Of a stretch of 64,000 nt of DNA, positions 9,226-18,689 are shown piece after piece. The position numbers were made by a program, and so were the translations under genes. Under the pieces are notes generated by a model. It was not told the DNA's origin. It saw only the letters and a program-made list of their open reading frames with translations, and did not search any database. Origin of the DNA: Sphingomonas sp. TDK1 (GTDB lineage Bacteria > Pseudomonadota > Alphaproteobacteria > Sphingomonadales > Sphingomonadaceae); the NCBI RefSeq assembly GCF_001650735.1, contig NZ_LXVY01000017.1:1-64000 (forward strand), read 5' to 3'. Position 1 is the stretch's first letter; each line of letters opens with the position of its first letter.

Positions 9226-10479
9226 TTACGGCAGCAACAGCCCCGCCAGCGCCGCCGACATCAGGTTGGCCAGGCTCCCGGCGATCAGCGCCTTGATCCC
9301 CAGCCGCGCGATGACCGGGCGCTGGTTGGGCGCTAGGCTGCCCGTCGTCGCCATCTGGATCGCGATCGAGCTGAAATTGGCGAAGCCGCACAGCGCAAAG
9401 GTGATGATCGCCTTGGAACGCGGCGCGAGGTCGGTCGCCTTGCCCAGCTCGATGAAGCCGACGAATTCGTTGAGCACCACCTTGGTGCCGAACAGACCGC
9501 CCGCGGTGAGCGATTCGTGCCACGAGATGCCGAGCAGGTACATCACCGGCGCGAAGATCGCCCCGATGATCGCCTGGAAGCTGAGGTGCGCATAGCCGAA
9601 CCAGCCGCCCACCATGCCGAGCAGCCCGTTGGCCAGCGCGACGAGCGCGACGAATGCCAGCACCATCGCGCCCACCGCCACCGCGATCTTCACGCCGGTC
9701 GAGGCGCCGTTGGCCGCCGCCATGATGATGTTGGCGGCGCGTTCCTCCTGGAAATCTTCCTCGGCGACGCGGATCACCTCGTCCTCGCCGGACATGGGCG
9801 CGTCGATCACGGCAGGCTCGTCCGGCATGATGATCTTGGCCATCATCAGCCCGCCCGGCGCCGCCATGAACGAGGCGGCGAGGAGGTAGGGGAGCGACGC
9901 AGGACCCAGCAGGCTGGCATAGGCGGCTAGGATCGTCCCCGCGACGCCCGACATGCCGACGCTCATGACCGCGAACACCTGCGAGGGGGTGAGGCGGGCG
10001 AGATAGGGGCGGATCACCAGCGGCGCCTCGCTCTGGCCGACGAAGATGTTCGCCGCCGCGCAGAGCGATTCGACCTTGCTGACTCCGGTCACCTTTTCGA
10101 TCGCGCCGCCGATCCAGCGCACGACCAGCTGCATGATGCCGACATGGTAGAGGATCGAGACGAGCGCCGCGAAGAAGATGATCACGGGCAGGGCCGCTAT
10201 GGCTAGGCTCTGCCCGCCCAGCTCGGGCTTGGCGAGATTGCCGAACAGCAGCTGGGTGCCTGCGCTGGCATAGCCGAGTAGCGCCGAAACACCGTTCGCC
10301 ATGCCGTGCAGCGCCACTTGGCCCCAGCCGGTGCGCAGGACGATGATCGCCATGCCGGCCTGAAGCAGGAAGGCAGGCACGACCACGCGCAGGCGGATCG
10401 CCCGGCGATTGCTGGAAAGCAGGAAGGCGATACCCAAAATCGCCAGCACCCCGAAAATGCCGATCGGGAAATGAGTCAT
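9226..10479 (-). CDS. Concentrative nucleoside transporter (CNT family, NupC-like)
   Basis: Imports nucleosides with H+ or Na+. It has 417 residues and many hydrophobic helices. CNT motifs are visible: GQSEAPLVIRPYL (core G-x-S/T-E-A-P), MSVGMSGVAGTILAAYA, GTKVVLNEFVGF and ALCGFANFSSIAIQ. The start is the ATG giving MTHFPIGIFG; an in-frame ATG 57 bp upstream would add a non-hydrophobic tail. It lies 119 bp downstream of fixJ on the same strand and may be separately transcribed. Confidence 0.93.
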   Translation of the reverse strand: MTHFPIGIFGVLAILGIAFLLSSNRRAIRLRVVVPAFLLQAGMAIIVLRTGWGQVALHGMANGVSALLGYASAGTQLLFGNLAKPELGGQSLAIAALPVIIFFAALVSILYHVGIMQLVVRWIGGAIEKVTGVSKVESLCAAANIFVGQSEAPLVIRPYLARLTPSQVFAVMSVGMSGVAGTILAAYASLLGPASLPYLLAASFMAAPGGLMMAKIIMPDEPAVIDAPMSGEDEVIRVAEEDFQEERAANIIMAAANGASTGVKIAVAVGAMVLAFVALVALANGLLGMVGGWFGYAHLSFQAIIGAIFAPVMYLLGISWHESLTAGGLFGTKVVLNEFVGFIELGKATDLAPRSKAIITFALCGFANFSSIAIQMATTGSLAPNQRPVIARLGIKALIAGSLANLMSAALAGLLLP

Positions 10480-10598
10480 TCTGAAGTGTTCGTCCCCATC
10501 GCCGGCGGAATCGCGGCCAGCAAACCCATCGACCATACACGGGATGGCGCGTCTTGCCAGCCGCTTGCGCGCCGGCCGCGGGACAGGGGCGGGGCCGT

Positions 10599-11213
10599 CT
10601 AGCCGTCGAGGCCGGCGGCGAAAGCCACGCGGAGCGCCTCCGAAAGGCTGCGCGCCTCGAGCTTGGCCATGGCGTTGGCGCGGTGGACCTCGACGGTGCG
10701 CGGCGATATGCCGAGATCATAGGCGATGGTCTTGTTGGGATGGCCGCGCACCAGCCCGCGCAGCACGTCCTGCTCGCGCGGCGAGAGCATCGCGATCCGC
10801 CGGGTCGCCTCACCGCCCGAGGCGACGACGTGCTCGCCGGTCTCCAGCCGCTGGTGGCTGCGTTCGATCGCGTCCAGCAGGACGCCGCGATCGAAGGGCT
10901 TTTCCAGGAAGTCGACCGCCCCGCCCTTCATCGCCGCAACCGCCGTGACGACATCGCCATGCCCGGTGAGCACGATCACCGGGAAGTCGACGCAGCGTCG
11001 GCTCAGCTCGGCCTGTACCTTGATCCCGTCCATCCCAGGCATGCGGACGTCGAGAAGGATGCAGCCGGGACGCGCCTCCTCCACCTTTTCCAGAAAGATC
11101 ATGCCGGAGGCGTAGGTCTCCACCTCGTATCCGGAGGTTCGCAGCATGAAGCTGGTCGATCGGCGAACCGATTCCTCGTCATCTACCAGATGAATGCGCT
11201 TGCGGTCGCTCAT
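10599..11213 (-). CDS. fixJ: Two-component response regulator FixJ
   Basis: A 204-residue regulator with a receiver domain (DDE near residue 11, phospho-Asp 55 in LLDVRMPG, Thr83, Lys105 in LEKPF) and a C-terminal LuxR/FixJ HTH ([31 protein letters not shown]). In known systems phospho-FixJ activates fixK and microaerobic respiration genes. Its start overlaps the fixL stop (ATGA), the classic fixL-fixJ arrangement. No fixK or cbb3 oxidase genes are in this window. Confidence 0.93.
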   Translation of the reverse strand: MSDRKRIHLVDDEESVRRSTSFMLRTSGYEVETYASGMIFLEKVEEARPGCILLDVRMPGMDGIKVQAELSRRCVDFPVIVLTGHGDVVTAVAAMKGGAVDFLEKPFDRGVLLDAIERSHQRLETGEHVVASGGEATRRIAMLSPREQDVLRGLVRGHPNKTIAYDLGISPRTVEVHRANAMAKLEARSLSEALRVAFAAGLDG

Positions 11214-12751
11214 GCCGATCCCTCGTTCGCGGACATCAGAGTGAAGTTGAATATGGTGCCGCCCTCGGGACGCGACTCGGCCCAGATGCGACCGTTGTGC
11301 GCTTCGACGATGGTACGGCAGATCGAAAGGCCCAGACCCATGCCGCGCTCCTTCGTCGTGGCGAAGGCCTGGAACAGGCGCGGGACCTGTTCGGCGGCGA
11401 TTCCCGGGCCGCTATCGGCAACCCAGATGCGGACCTGGTTCTGCGGACTTGCTTCGGAGCCGATGGTGATTTCGCGCACAGGGCTGTCCGCCATGGCTTC
11501 GATGGCGTTGCGGATGAGGTTCACCAGCACCTGCTGGATCTGTACCCGGTCGCACAGCACGGCCGTGGCCTGGGGGTCCAGCGCATAGAAGGCCCGCACA
11601 TCCAGTTCGCGCGTGCCGGCAAGCGCCAGTCGGCCGGCATCGTCGATCACCCGCGGCAGATCGACGAGGTTCATGTCTGCCTCCCCGCGCGAAACGAACT
11701 CGCGCAGCCGCCGCACGATATTGCCTGCCCGGAGCGCCTCCTTGACCGATTCCTCCATGGCCTCCTCGATCATCGCCTGGTCCTCCGGATCGTCGCTCTG
11801 CTGCGACATCAGGTGGCGACCCGCCTCGAGATAATTGGCGATGGCGGTGAGCGGCTGGTTGAGTTCATGCGCCAGAGTCGAGGCCATGGTGCCCATCGCG
11901 GACAGGCGCGAGACGTGAATCAGTTCCGATTGCAGCTCCTTCAGGCGAACTTCGGTGCGCTGCTCCTCGGTCAGGTCGCGGATGAACCCGGTGAAGATAC
12001 GGTGTCCGTCATTGTTGGCTTCGCCGACCTGCAGGTCCATCGGGAACTCGGTCCCGTCGCGCCGCTGGCCGACGACGATGCGACCGATGCCGATCACCCG
12101 GCGCTCGCCAGTGTTGAGGTAGCGCATCAGATACCCGTCGTGCATCTGGGCGTGCGGCGTCGGCATCAGCATGCTGACATTGTGGCCGACGACTTCGCTC
12201 TCCTCCCAGCCGAACAGCCGTTCGGCGGCGGCGCTGAACGAGAGGATGACGCCATGCGCGTCGATCACGACCATCGCCGAAGGGACGGTTGCGAGGATCG
12301 ATCGCAGGTGCAGCGCATTGCCGGCAAGCGCCCCCCGGGTAGCCTTTTCCCTGGCGACGTCGTGAAACACCTCGGTATAGCCGCGCAGGATACCGTCCGC
12401 GTCGATCAGAGCGGTGAGCTGGATCTCTGCCAGATATTCGCTGCCGTCGCGGCGGATGCGCCAGCCTTCCTCGATCAGCCGTCCCTCCGTGCGTACCTGT
12501 TCCAGATCGCGGGCCGGCTTCGCGTCGGCGGCATCGGCCGGACGATAGTGCAAGGCGAGGTTGGCGCCCGCCAGTTCCGCAGGCGCCCAGCCGTCCAGCA
12601 ACTCCACGCCGCGGCTCCAGCTCGCGATGCGGCCTTCCGGATCGAGCAAGATCACGCCACGATCGCTCGCCGCTTCGATAAGAAGCGTATTGGCCGCAAT
12701 GTCTTGAGCCGGGCGATCGATCATAAAAGAAAACGCGTCTATGCTTTTCAT
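11210..12751 (-). CDS. fixL: Oxygen-sensing PAS-haem histidine kinase FixL
   Basis: A soluble-looking kinase of 513 residues with two PAS domains (about 25-135 and 150-265), then HisKA and HATPase_c. The second PAS has the FixL haem signature: the His of MHDGYLMRY near residue 205 and, 20 residues on, the Arg of IGIGRIV. These match the haem ligand and O2-responsive Arg of Bradyrhizobium FixL (H200/R220). The phospho-His lies in LAHELNQP; G boxes are DSGPGI and GMGLGLSI. The start is ATG 12751 or the GTG one codon earlier; neither has a good ribosome site. A perfect FNR/FixK box lies about 40 bp upstream. Confidence 0.92.
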   Translation of the reverse strand: MKSIDAFSFMIDRPAQDIAANTLLIEAASDRGVILLDPEGRIASWSRGVELLDGWAPAELAGANLALHYRPADAADAKPARDLEQVRTEGRLIEEGWRIRRDGSEYLAEIQLTALIDADGILRGYTEVFHDVAREKATRGALAGNALHLRSILATVPSAMVVIDAHGVILSFSAAAERLFGWEESEVVGHNVSMLMPTPHAQMHDGYLMRYLNTGERRVIGIGRIVVGQRRDGTEFPMDLQVGEANNDGHRIFTGFIRDLTEEQRTEVRLKELQSELIHVSRLSAMGTMASTLAHELNQPLTAIANYLEAGRHLMSQQSDDPEDQAMIEEAMEESVKEALRAGNIVRRLREFVSRGEADMNLVDLPRVIDDAGRLALAGTRELDVRAFYALDPQATAVLCDRVQIQQVLVNLIRNAIEAMADSPVREITIGSEASPQNQVRIWVADSGPGIAAEQVPRLFQAFATTKERGMGLGLSICRTIVEAHNGRIWAESRPEGGTIFNFTLMSANEGSA

Positions 12752-12790
12752 CACATGTTTGCATCAATCCCGCTACACGTAAACCTGAAT

Positions 12791-12804
12791 TTGATCGGGA
12801 TCAA
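12791..12804. promoter_or_regulatory. Perfect FNR/FixK (Anr-type) box
   Basis: The sequence TTGATCGGGATCAA matches the consensus TTGAT-N4-ATCAA exactly. It lies between divergent fixL (start about 40 bp left) and a 38-codon membrane gene (start 54 bp right). With the box centred at -41.5, as in class II activation, the transcript of the small gene would begin near 12839, leaving a 19-nt leader that contains its GGAGG. Activation of the small gene is therefore the better geometric fit. Confidence 0.8.
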
Positions 12805-12857
12805 AGTAAACACCGGGTAACTACGGGATGCTTCCAGTCTTCTTGGTGGAGGCCGTC

Positions 12858-12974
12858 ATGCTGGAAGTTATCGGCAGCAATTATCTTTACATGGTCATGG
12901 CCGCGATGGGCATCTTCACAATCGCGCTGGCGTCCGTCAGCCTGAGCGAATATCTCCATCCGCGCGATCGCTGA
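12858..12974 (+). CDS. 38-residue single-pass membrane protein, probable low-oxygen gene
   Basis: The predicted peptide has a short N-terminus, one hydrophobic helix at about residues 9-29 and a charged end (SEYLHPRDR). The ATG at 12858 has GGAGG five bases upstream, better than the in-frame ATG at 12828. It sits downstream of a perfect FNR/FixK box and divergent from fixL. I do not recognise the family. Size and topology resemble small subunits of respiratory complexes (for example CydX or CcoS), but no specific motif supports either. Confidence 0.6.
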   Translation: MLEVIGSNYLYMVMAAMGIFTIALASVSLSEYLHPRDR

Positions 12975-13020
12975 GCCGCACGGGCTTCCCCCGCGTGGCG
13001 CCACGCGCTAGCGCCTTTGC

Positions 13021-13911
13021 ATGACTGCAAAATTGTCGATCGCCGGCCTCGAACTGGGCGGCACCAAATGCGTGGCGACGCTGGGCAGCGGCCCCGGTGA
13101 CGTGCGCGAACAGCATGTCGTGCCGACCACGGACCCGGCGACCACGCTCGCCGCGATCGAGTCGGTGCTCGATGGCTGGACCTTCGACGCGATCGGCATT
13201 GCCAGCTTCGGCCCGATCGAGCTCAACCCGGCACGGCCGAATTTCGGTTCGATCATCGCCACCACCAAGCCGGGCTGGAACGATACCGATCTCACCCGCC
13301 GCCTGTCCGCCCGCTACGGCAAGCCGCTGGCGATCCAGACCGACGTCAACGGCGCGGCGCTGGCCGAGGCGCGCTGGGGTGCCTCGGCTGGGCTGTCGAC
13401 GCATGCCTATATCACCATCGGCACCGGGGTGGGCGTGGGGCTGGTCGCCAATGGCCGGCCGATCATGGGCTATGCGCATGGCGAGGCCGGGCACATGCGC
13501 TCGGCCCGGGCGCCGGGCGACAGTTTCGCAGGCTGGTGCCCCTATCATGGCGATTGCGCGGAGGGGCTGCTTTCAGGCCCCGCCCTGGCGGCGCGATTCG
13601 GCCGGCCGGGGCAGGACGTCGGCGACGATGCACCCGAATGGGATTATTTCGCGCACGACCTGGCGGCGTTGCTCCACAATCTGATCGTCAGCCTCGCGCC
13701 CGAGCGGATCGCGATCGGCGGCGGGGTGATGACGCGGCGGCCGCAGCTGTTCGGCGCGGTGCGCGCCAAGGTGGCGGCGAGCATCAACGGCTATGGCGCG
13801 CTCGCCGGCTATTGCGCCGAGCTCGATACCCGCGTCGGCCCGCCCGGGCTGGGCGACATGGCGGGGCCGCTGGGCGCGATCGCAATGGGGCTCGAAGCAC
13901 TCGATCGTTGA
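13021..13911 (+). CDS. ROK-family sugar kinase (probable fructokinase)
   Basis: An ATP-dependent hexose kinase of 296 residues. It has the N-terminal phosphate loop LELGGTKCVA, the catalytic Asp region (QTDVNGAALAEARWG), TIGTGVGVGLV and a zinc knuckle (GWCPYHGDCAEGLLSG) typical of ROK fructokinases, plus the C-terminal IAIGGGVM. It is monocistronic, with tRNA-Pro 60 bp downstream. Glucokinase or N-acyl-hexosamine kinase activity cannot be excluded. Confidence 0.88.
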   Translation: MTAKLSIAGLELGGTKCVATLGSGPGDVREQHVVPTTDPATTLAAIESVLDGWTFDAIGIASFGPIELNPARPNFGSIIATTKPGWNDTDLTRRLSARYGKPLAIQTDVNGAALAEARWGASAGLSTHAYITIGTGVGVGLVANGRPIMGYAHGEAGHMRSARAPGDSFAGWCPYHGDCAEGLLSGPALAARFGRPGQDVGDDAPEWDYFAHDLAALLHNLIVSLAPERIAIGGGVMTRRPQLFGAVRAKVAASINGYGALAGYCAELDTRVGPPGLGDMAGPLGAIAMGLEALDR

Positions 13912-13971
13912 GCGACAGGCGTTTGGGGGTTGCGTCCTGCCGCCAAGCGGCATACAGGGCGCACCCTCGGT

Positions 13972-14048
13972 CGGGGCGTAGCGCAGCCTGGTAGCGCATC
14001 ACACTGGGGGTGTGGGGGTCGCAGGTTCGAATCCTGTCGCCCCGACCA
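13972..14048 (+). tRNA. tRNA-Pro (anticodon GGG)
   Basis: The cloverleaf can be drawn by eye. The acceptor stem is CGGGGCG/CGCCCCG with discriminator A and encoded CCA. The D arm is GCGC...GCGC with GG in its loop. The anticodon loop CTGGGGG has GGG at 14006-14008. The T arm GCAGG/CCTGT encloses TTCGAAT. Length is 77 nt with CCA. It reads CCC/CCU codons. Confidence 0.96.
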
Positions 14049-14152
14049 AGCCACACCCAAGAAATCCTGAAAATCGCTGTATCGTTGCGGTGACGCGGCC
14101 TTAGGGGAACGCCCCCTTTGCACGCCCGCACCCGCCACCCATATGCGCGTCC

Positions 14153-14716
14153 ATGAACGACAAGAACGCTGCGTGGCACGGCACGACGATCCTTTCCGTG
14201 CGCAAATCCGGCAAAGTGGTGATCGCGGGCGACGGCCAGGTTTCGGCCGGCAACACCGTGATGAAGCCCAATGCCCGCAAGGTGCGTCCGCTGGGCGACG
14301 GCAAGGTGATCGCGGGCTTCGCCGGCGCCACCGCCGATGCCTTCACCCTGTTCGAGCGGCTGGAGGCCAAACTGGAGCGCCACCACGGCCAGTTGCTGCG
14401 CGCGGCGGTGGAACTCGCCAAGGACTGGCGGACCGACAAATATCTCCGCAATCTGGAGGCGATGCTGCTCGTCGCCGACAAGGACGTGACGCTGGTGATC
14501 ACCGGGAATGGCGATGTGCTGGAGCCCGAGGCGCATGAGCATGGCACCGTCGCGGCTATCGGCTCGGGCGGCAATTTCGCGCTCTCCGCGGCGCGCGCGC
14601 TGATCGAATATGAGCCCGATGCCGAAGTGGTCGCCCGCAAGGCGATGGCGATCGCCGGCGAGCTGTGCGTCTACACCAACGACCGGCTGACCGTGGAGAC
14701 GCTGGCCGCGGCGTGA
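14153..14716 (+). CDS. hslV: ATP-dependent protease proteolytic subunit HslV
   Basis: Threonine peptidase of the HslUV (ClpQY) protease in the cytosol. The 187-residue precursor should lose about ten residues to expose the Thr of [12 protein letters not shown] as nucleophile. Conserved blocks are [49 protein letters not shown] and [16 protein letters not shown]. It is followed by hslU, with a palindromic repeat between. Confidence 0.97.
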   Translation: MNDKNAAWHGTTILSVRKSGKVVIAGDGQVSAGNTVMKPNARKVRPLGDGKVIAGFAGATADAFTLFERLEAKLERHHGQLLRAAVELAKDWRTDKYLRNLEAMLLVADKDVTLVITGNGDVLEPEAHEHGTVAAIGSGGNFALSAARALIEYEPDAEVVARKAMAIAGELCVYTNDRLTVETLAAA

Positions 14717-14724
14717 CCTTCCTT

Positions 14725-14833
14725 AAGCCCCTCCCCTTCAGGGGAGGGGTTGGGGTGGGGAGCTCTCCACGAGCGACCCGCCCGCTACCCTGACTGCCCC
14801 ACCCCCAACCCCTCCCCTGAAGGGGAGGGGCTT
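14725..14833. repeat. Paired hairpin repeat between hslV and hslU
   Basis: Arms at 14725-14760 and 14797-14833 are inverted copies of an AAGCCCCTCCCCTTCAGGGG-type sequence, extended by TTGGGGTGGGG/CCCCACCCCCAA. Each arm is also a hairpin. A related single hairpin follows hslU (16150-16176). Because it lies inside an operon it may tune the relative level of the two subunits; that is inference. Confidence 0.75.
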
Positions 14834-14844
14834 GCGAGAACAAC

Positions 14845-16137
14845 ATGAACCAGAATCTCACCCCCAAGACGATCGTCGCCGCGCTCGACGCGCACATCAT
14901 CGGCCAGAAAGACGCCAAGAAGGCCGTCGCCGTCGCACTCCGCAATCGCTGGCGCCGGCAGCAGCTTTCGGCCGACCTCCGCGACGAGGTGACGCCGAAG
15001 AATATCCTGATGATCGGGCCCACCGGCTGCGGCAAGACCGAGATCAGCCGCCGCCTCGCCAAGCTGGCCGATGCGCCCTTCGTGAAGGTGGAAGCGACCA
15101 AGTTCACCGAGGTCGGCTATGTCGGCCGCGATGTCGAGCAGATCGCGCGCGACCTGGTCGAGGAAGCGATCCGGCTGGAGAAGGAGCGCCGCCGCTCGGC
15201 GGTGAAAGACAAGGCTGAGGAGGCGGCGATGGGCCGGCTGCTCGACGCGCTGACCGGCAAGGATTCGAGCACCGCGACGCGCGAGGCGTTCAAGCAGCGC
15301 TTCAACGAGGGCTTGCTGGACAACACCGAGATCGAGATCGAGGTGGAGCAGGCGCCGCAGATGCCGTTCGACATTCCGGGCGGTGCGCCGCAGATGATCA
15401 ACCTGTCGGAAATGATGAAGGGGCTGACCGGCACGCCGCTAAAGCGCCGCAAATTGAACGTCCGCTCCGCCTGGGAAAAGCTCGTCGAGGAAGAGGCCGA
15501 CAAGCGCCTCGACCAGGACGAGGTGAGCCGGGTGGCGCTGGCGGACGCCGAGGCGAACGGGATCGTCTTCCTGGACGAGATCGACAAGATCGCGGTGTCC
15601 GATGTGCGCGGCGGGTCGGTGAGCCGCGAGGGCGTCCAACGCGACCTGCTGCCGCTGATCGAAGGCACCACCGTCGCGACCAAGTACGGCCCGATGAAGA
15701 CGGACCATATCCTGTTCATCGCGAGCGGCGCGTTCCATGTGGCGAAGCCCAGCGACCTGCTGCCCGAGCTGCAGGGCCGCCTGCCGATCCGGGTGGAGCT
15801 GAAGGCGCTGACCGAGGAGGATTTCGTTGCGATCCTTTCTGACACCAAGGCGAGCCTCGTGCGGCAATACGCGGCGCTGCTGGGCACCGAGGGCGTTTCG
15901 ATCGATTTCACCGAGGATGGCATCCGCGCCGTGGCGAAGATCGCCGCCGAGGTGAATGCCGAGGTGGAGAATATCGGTGCCCGTAGGCTGCAGACGGTGA
16001 TGGAAAAGCTGCTGGAGGAAGTCAGCTTCGAAGCCGAGGACCGTAGCGGCAGCGCGGTGGTGATCGACGCGGCCTATGTCGACAAGCAGCTAGCCAGCGT
16101 GGCGCGGAACACGGACCTGAGCCGCTACGTGCTGTGA
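14845..16137 (+). CDS. hslU: ATP-dependent protease ATPase subunit HslU
   Basis: AAA+ unfoldase that feeds substrates to HslV. It has 430 residues, Walker [10 protein letters not shown] near residue 57, Walker [10 protein letters not shown] and the family motif [19 protein letters not shown]. The C-terminus LSRYVL is the tail that docks into HslV. The intermediate domain is shorter than in E. coli but normal for alphaproteobacteria. It is the second gene of the hslVU operon. Confidence 0.97.
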   Translation: MNQNLTPKTIVAALDAHIIGQKDAKKAVAVALRNRWRRQQLSADLRDEVTPKNILMIGPTGCGKTEISRRLAKLADAPFVKVEATKFTEVGYVGRDVEQIARDLVEEAIRLEKERRRSAVKDKAEEAAMGRLLDALTGKDSSTATREAFKQRFNEGLLDNTEIEIEVEQAPQMPFDIPGGAPQMINLSEMMKGLTGTPLKRRKLNVRSAWEKLVEEEADKRLDQDEVSRVALADAEANGIVFLDEIDKIAVSDVRGGSVSREGVQRDLLPLIEGTTVATKYGPMKTDHILFIASGAFHVAKPSDLLPELQGRLPIRVELKALTEEDFVAILSDTKASLVRQYAALLGTEGVSIDFTEDGIRAVAKIAAEVNAEVENIGARRLQTVMEKLLEEVSFEAEDRSGSAVVIDAAYVDKQLASVARNTDLSRYVL

Positions 16138-16149
16138 CGTTCGGTTCTT

Positions 16150-16176
16150 AAGCCCCTCTCCTTCGGGGAGGGGCTT
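16150..16176. terminator. Hairpin after hslU
   Basis: A 12-bp stem AAGCCCCTCTCC / GGGGAGGGGCTT with a TTC loop, 12 bp after the hslU stop and facing a convergent gene. There is no strong T run, so it could be a weak or Rho-assisted terminator. It shares its core with the hslV-hslU repeat. Confidence 0.55.
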
Positions 16177-16191
16177 GGGCTTTGCCCGACC

Positions 16192-16599
16192 TCAACTGCC
16201 CTTTGCCCGGGTGTACGGCGTGAACGTGCCCATGCGGCAATAGGCGCCGGGGATGCTCGTCCCGGGCGTCAGCACCCGGAACAGATCATTGCGGCAGAGC
16301 TGGCTGCCGCGCATCTCGACGATCACGGTGGTCAGCGGCGCGAGCGACGGGCATTCGGAAACGAGGTCGTTGCGGTACAGCGTCGCGCCCTGGCGGTAGA
16401 TCAGGGTGCGCCGGTCGATGATCTGGGGGCCATCGGTAAAGGTGGGGTTGATGCAGTCCTGCGGCTTGCCCGGCACCCGGTTCCCCAGCGCGCCGGCAAG
16501 TTCGCGCCGCGCCTGGGCGTCGCGCTGCGCCTGATATTCGGCATTCTGCGCGCAGCCGGAGAGCGCCAGGGCCCCCGCGGCAATGATGGCGAAGCGCAT
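16192..16599 (-). CDS. Hypothetical lipoprotein
   Basis: A 135-residue protein starting MRFAIIAAGALALSGC, a lipoprotein signal with lipobox LSGC. The mature part has a charged stretch (QAQRDAQARREL) and scattered cysteines (QDCINP, SECPSL, QLCRND, AYCRMG) that could form disulfides in the periplasm. It lies 27 bp after gloB on the same strand and may be the last gene of gloA-gloB. No known domain recognised. Confidence 0.7.
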   Translation of the reverse strand: MRFAIIAAGALALSGCAQNAEYQAQRDAQARRELAGALGNRVPGKPQDCINPTFTDGPQIIDRRTLIYRQGATLYRNDLVSECPSLAPLTTVIVEMRGSQLCRNDLFRVLTPGTSIPGAYCRMGTFTPYTRAKGS

Positions 16600-16626
16600 C
16601 CCGTCTCTCCTCACGCTACTTACGAC

Positions 16627-17361
16627 TCAGCCCGCGAAACTGTCCTTCGCGGCGCGGCGTTCGGCAAGCATGCGCGCATCGGCGGCGCGGAGAAAGGGGT
16701 TGGTGGCGCGCTCGGCACCGATGGTGGTCGGCACCGTCGCCTCGCCTGCCGCGCGAAGTCGCGCCACCGCTTCCATGCGGTCCCGTATCGCCGCATTGTC
16801 CGGCTCGGTCACCAGCGCATAGCGGCCGTTCGACAGCGTATATTCGTGTGCGCAATAGACCTGGGTCTCGTCCGGCAGCGCGGCGAGGCGTTGCATGTTG
16901 GCGAACATCTGCTCCGCCGTGCCCTCGAACAGCCGTCCACAGCCCATCGCGAACAGCGTGTCGCCGACGAAGATCGTCGCATCCTCCGCGAAGTGATAGG
17001 CGATATGGCCGGCGGTGTGCGCCGGCACGTCCAGCACAGTCGCGTGGTGGCTGCCGATCGCCACCGTATCGCCCTCGCCGACCGGCCGGTCCGCGGTCGG
17101 AATCTTCGCGGCTTCGGCGGCAGGGGCGATCACGGTGCAGCCGGTCGCTGCCTTCAGCGCGGCGTTGCCGCCGGTGTGATCGGGGTGCCAATGCGTGTTC
17201 CAGATCGCCCGCAACGTCCAGCCGCGTTCGGCCAGTGCCGCGAGCACCGGATCCGCCTGTGCCGGATCGACCACGATCGTCTCGGCGGAGACGGAGTCAT
17301 GGACGAGCCAGATATAATTGTCGCTGAGTGCGGGAATGCGGACGATCTGGAGCGGGGTCAT
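16627..17361 (-). CDS. gloB: Hydroxyacylglutathione hydrolase (glyoxalase II)
   Basis: Hydrolyses S-lactoylglutathione to lactate and glutathione, the second step of methylglyoxal detoxification. The 244-residue metallo-beta-lactamase fold has the binuclear metal motif THWHPDHTGG near residue 54, DVPAHTAGH, FVGDTLFAMGCGR and CAHEYT. It lies 4 bp after gloA, so both glyoxalase steps form one operon. Confidence 0.95.
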   Translation of the reverse strand: MTPLQIVRIPALSDNYIWLVHDSVSAETIVVDPAQADPVLAALAERGWTLRAIWNTHWHPDHTGGNAALKAATGCTVIAPAAEAAKIPTADRPVGEGDTVAIGSHHATVLDVPAHTAGHIAYHFAEDATIFVGDTLFAMGCGRLFEGTAEQMFANMQRLAALPDETQVYCAHEYTLSNGRYALVTEPDNAAIRDRMEAVARLRAAGEATVPTTIGAERATNPFLRAADARMLAERRAAKDSFAG

Positions 17362-17365
17362 GCGC

Positions 17366-17800
17366 TTACCATTCCCCGGTGTTGGGCATCGATGCCCAGG
17401 GCTCCTGCGGCGGCAGCGTGCCGTTCTGAAGCAGCTCGATAGAGATCTTGTCCGGCGTGCGCACGAACGCCATGTGGCCGTCGCGCGGCGGGCGGTTGAT
17501 CGTCACGCCGGCATCCTGCAGCCGCTGGCAGGTTGCGTAGATATCGTCGACCTGGAAGGCGAGGTGGCCGAAGTTGCGGCCGCCGGTATATTCCTCCGGT
17601 TCCCAGTTGTGGGTCAGCTCCACCTCGGCGCGGCCGCGTCCGGTTTCCGGATCGATGTCCGCCTCGCTTGCCAGATAGATGAGGGTGAAGCGCCCCTTCT
17701 CGCTGGTGATGCGGTGGGTCTCCTTCAGGCCCAGCAGCTCGAAAAAGGCGATGCTCGCGCCCGGATCGGTGACGCGGATCATGGTGTGGAGAAACTTCAC
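17366..17800 (-). CDS. gloA: Lactoylglutathione lyase (glyoxalase I)
   Basis: Isomerises the methylglyoxal-glutathione hemithioacetal to S-lactoylglutathione. The 144-residue VOC-fold protein starts at GTG 17800 (VKFLHTMIRV). Metal ligands can be placed at His of FLHTM, Glu of AEVELTHNW, His of FGHLAFQV and Glu of ISIELLQ. EEYTGGRNFGH is family-typical. It is followed directly by gloB. Confidence 0.94.
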   Translation of the reverse strand: MKFLHTMIRVTDPGASIAFFELLGLKETHRITSEKGRFTLIYLASEADIDPETGRGRAEVELTHNWEPEEYTGGRNFGHLAFQVDDIYATCQRLQDAGVTINRPPRDGHMAFVRTPDKISIELLQNGTLPPQEPWASMPNTGEW

Positions 17801-17864
17801 GGGGCAACTCCCTGGATTGGCTTCCTCCGCGAGATAGGCGCGGGGGCCGCCCGGTGCCACCCGG

Positions 17865-18689
17865 CTATTTGGCCGGGGCGGCCTCGAACTGGGCGAGCGC
17901 GGCGCGGGCGGCGGTCGCCTGGGGGCTGGCGGGGGCGGCGGTGACCACCTTGTTCCAGGCGGTCTTGGCGCCGGCTTCGTCACCGCTGGCGGCGGCGATG
18001 TTGCCCGCCTCCAGCTGCACGGCGGCATCGTCGCCCGAGCGCTTCACAGCTTCGGCGATGTCCTTCCGCGCGCGCGGCAGATCGTTCATGCGCCGCGCAA
18101 GCGTGGCGGAGAGCAGCCAGGAGAGCGGGTCGTCGCCGGCCTTGGCGATCGCCACGTCGATATCGGCCCGGGCGCCCATGTTCTCGCCTGAGGCGACGGC
18201 GGCGCGCGCGCGATCGAGATAGGCCTCGCCCAGCGCAAGCCCTTTCAGCATGCCGCTGGCGAGCGCTGCGTTGATCGCGGCACGCGCCCTGGGTGGCTGT
18301 TTGGCGGCAAGCCAGGCATTGCCGGCCTGGGTCCAGTAGGTCGCAGCGCGAGCGCCGTCCTTAACGCCCTCTGCTTCACCGGCGGCTTCCTCGAACGCCG
18401 CCGCAGCGGAATCCCAGCGACCCTGGTTGGCATAGGCGACGGCAAGGCACTGCCGGGCGAACATGCCGCCCTTGTCGGTACGCCACTTCACCGCCTCGTC
18501 CACCGCCGCGGCAGGATCGCCGGTGGCGAGATCCATGCACTTGGTGAAACGGGGCGGCTCGCCGGCCGGGGCGGGCGCGGCGGCCTTGGCGGCGGCGCGG
18601 GCGCGCTCGGCATCGCGCAGGACCGGGCCGGCCTTGGGCGCGATCGCCGCGTTCTGCTGGGCGATCAGCAGGAGGAGGGGGAAAAGCAT
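17865..18689 (-). CDS. Secreted TPR-repeat protein
   Basis: A 274-residue protein with a short signal-like N-terminus (MLFPLLLLIAQQNAA), an Ala/Pro-rich segment, then helical repeats of TPR type (CLAVAYANQGRWDSAAAAFEEA; AAINAALASGML; WLLSATLARRMNDLPRARKDI; LEAGNIAAASGDEAGA). It is probably a periplasmic scaffold. Its start lies inside the 3' end of the upstream hydrolase gene (25-bp overlap), indicating co-transcription. Confidence 0.8.
   Translation of the reverse strand: MLFPLLLLIAQQNAAIAPKAGPVLRDAERARAAAKAAAPAPAGEPPRFTKCMDLATGDPAAAVDEAVKWRTDKGGMFARQCLAVAYANQGRWDSAAAAFEEAAGEAEGVKDGARAATYWTQAGNAWLAAKQPPRARAAINAALASGMLKGLALGEAYLDRARAAVASGENMGARADIDVAIAKAGDDPLSWLLSATLARRMNDLPRARKDIAEAVKRSGDDAAVQLEAGNIAAASGDEAGAKTAWNKVVTAAPASPQATAARAALAQFEAAPAK

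Noticed and set aside
11297..12820. 507-codon frame antisense to fixL
   Set aside because: No motif; composition typical of antisense shadow; fixL is well supported.
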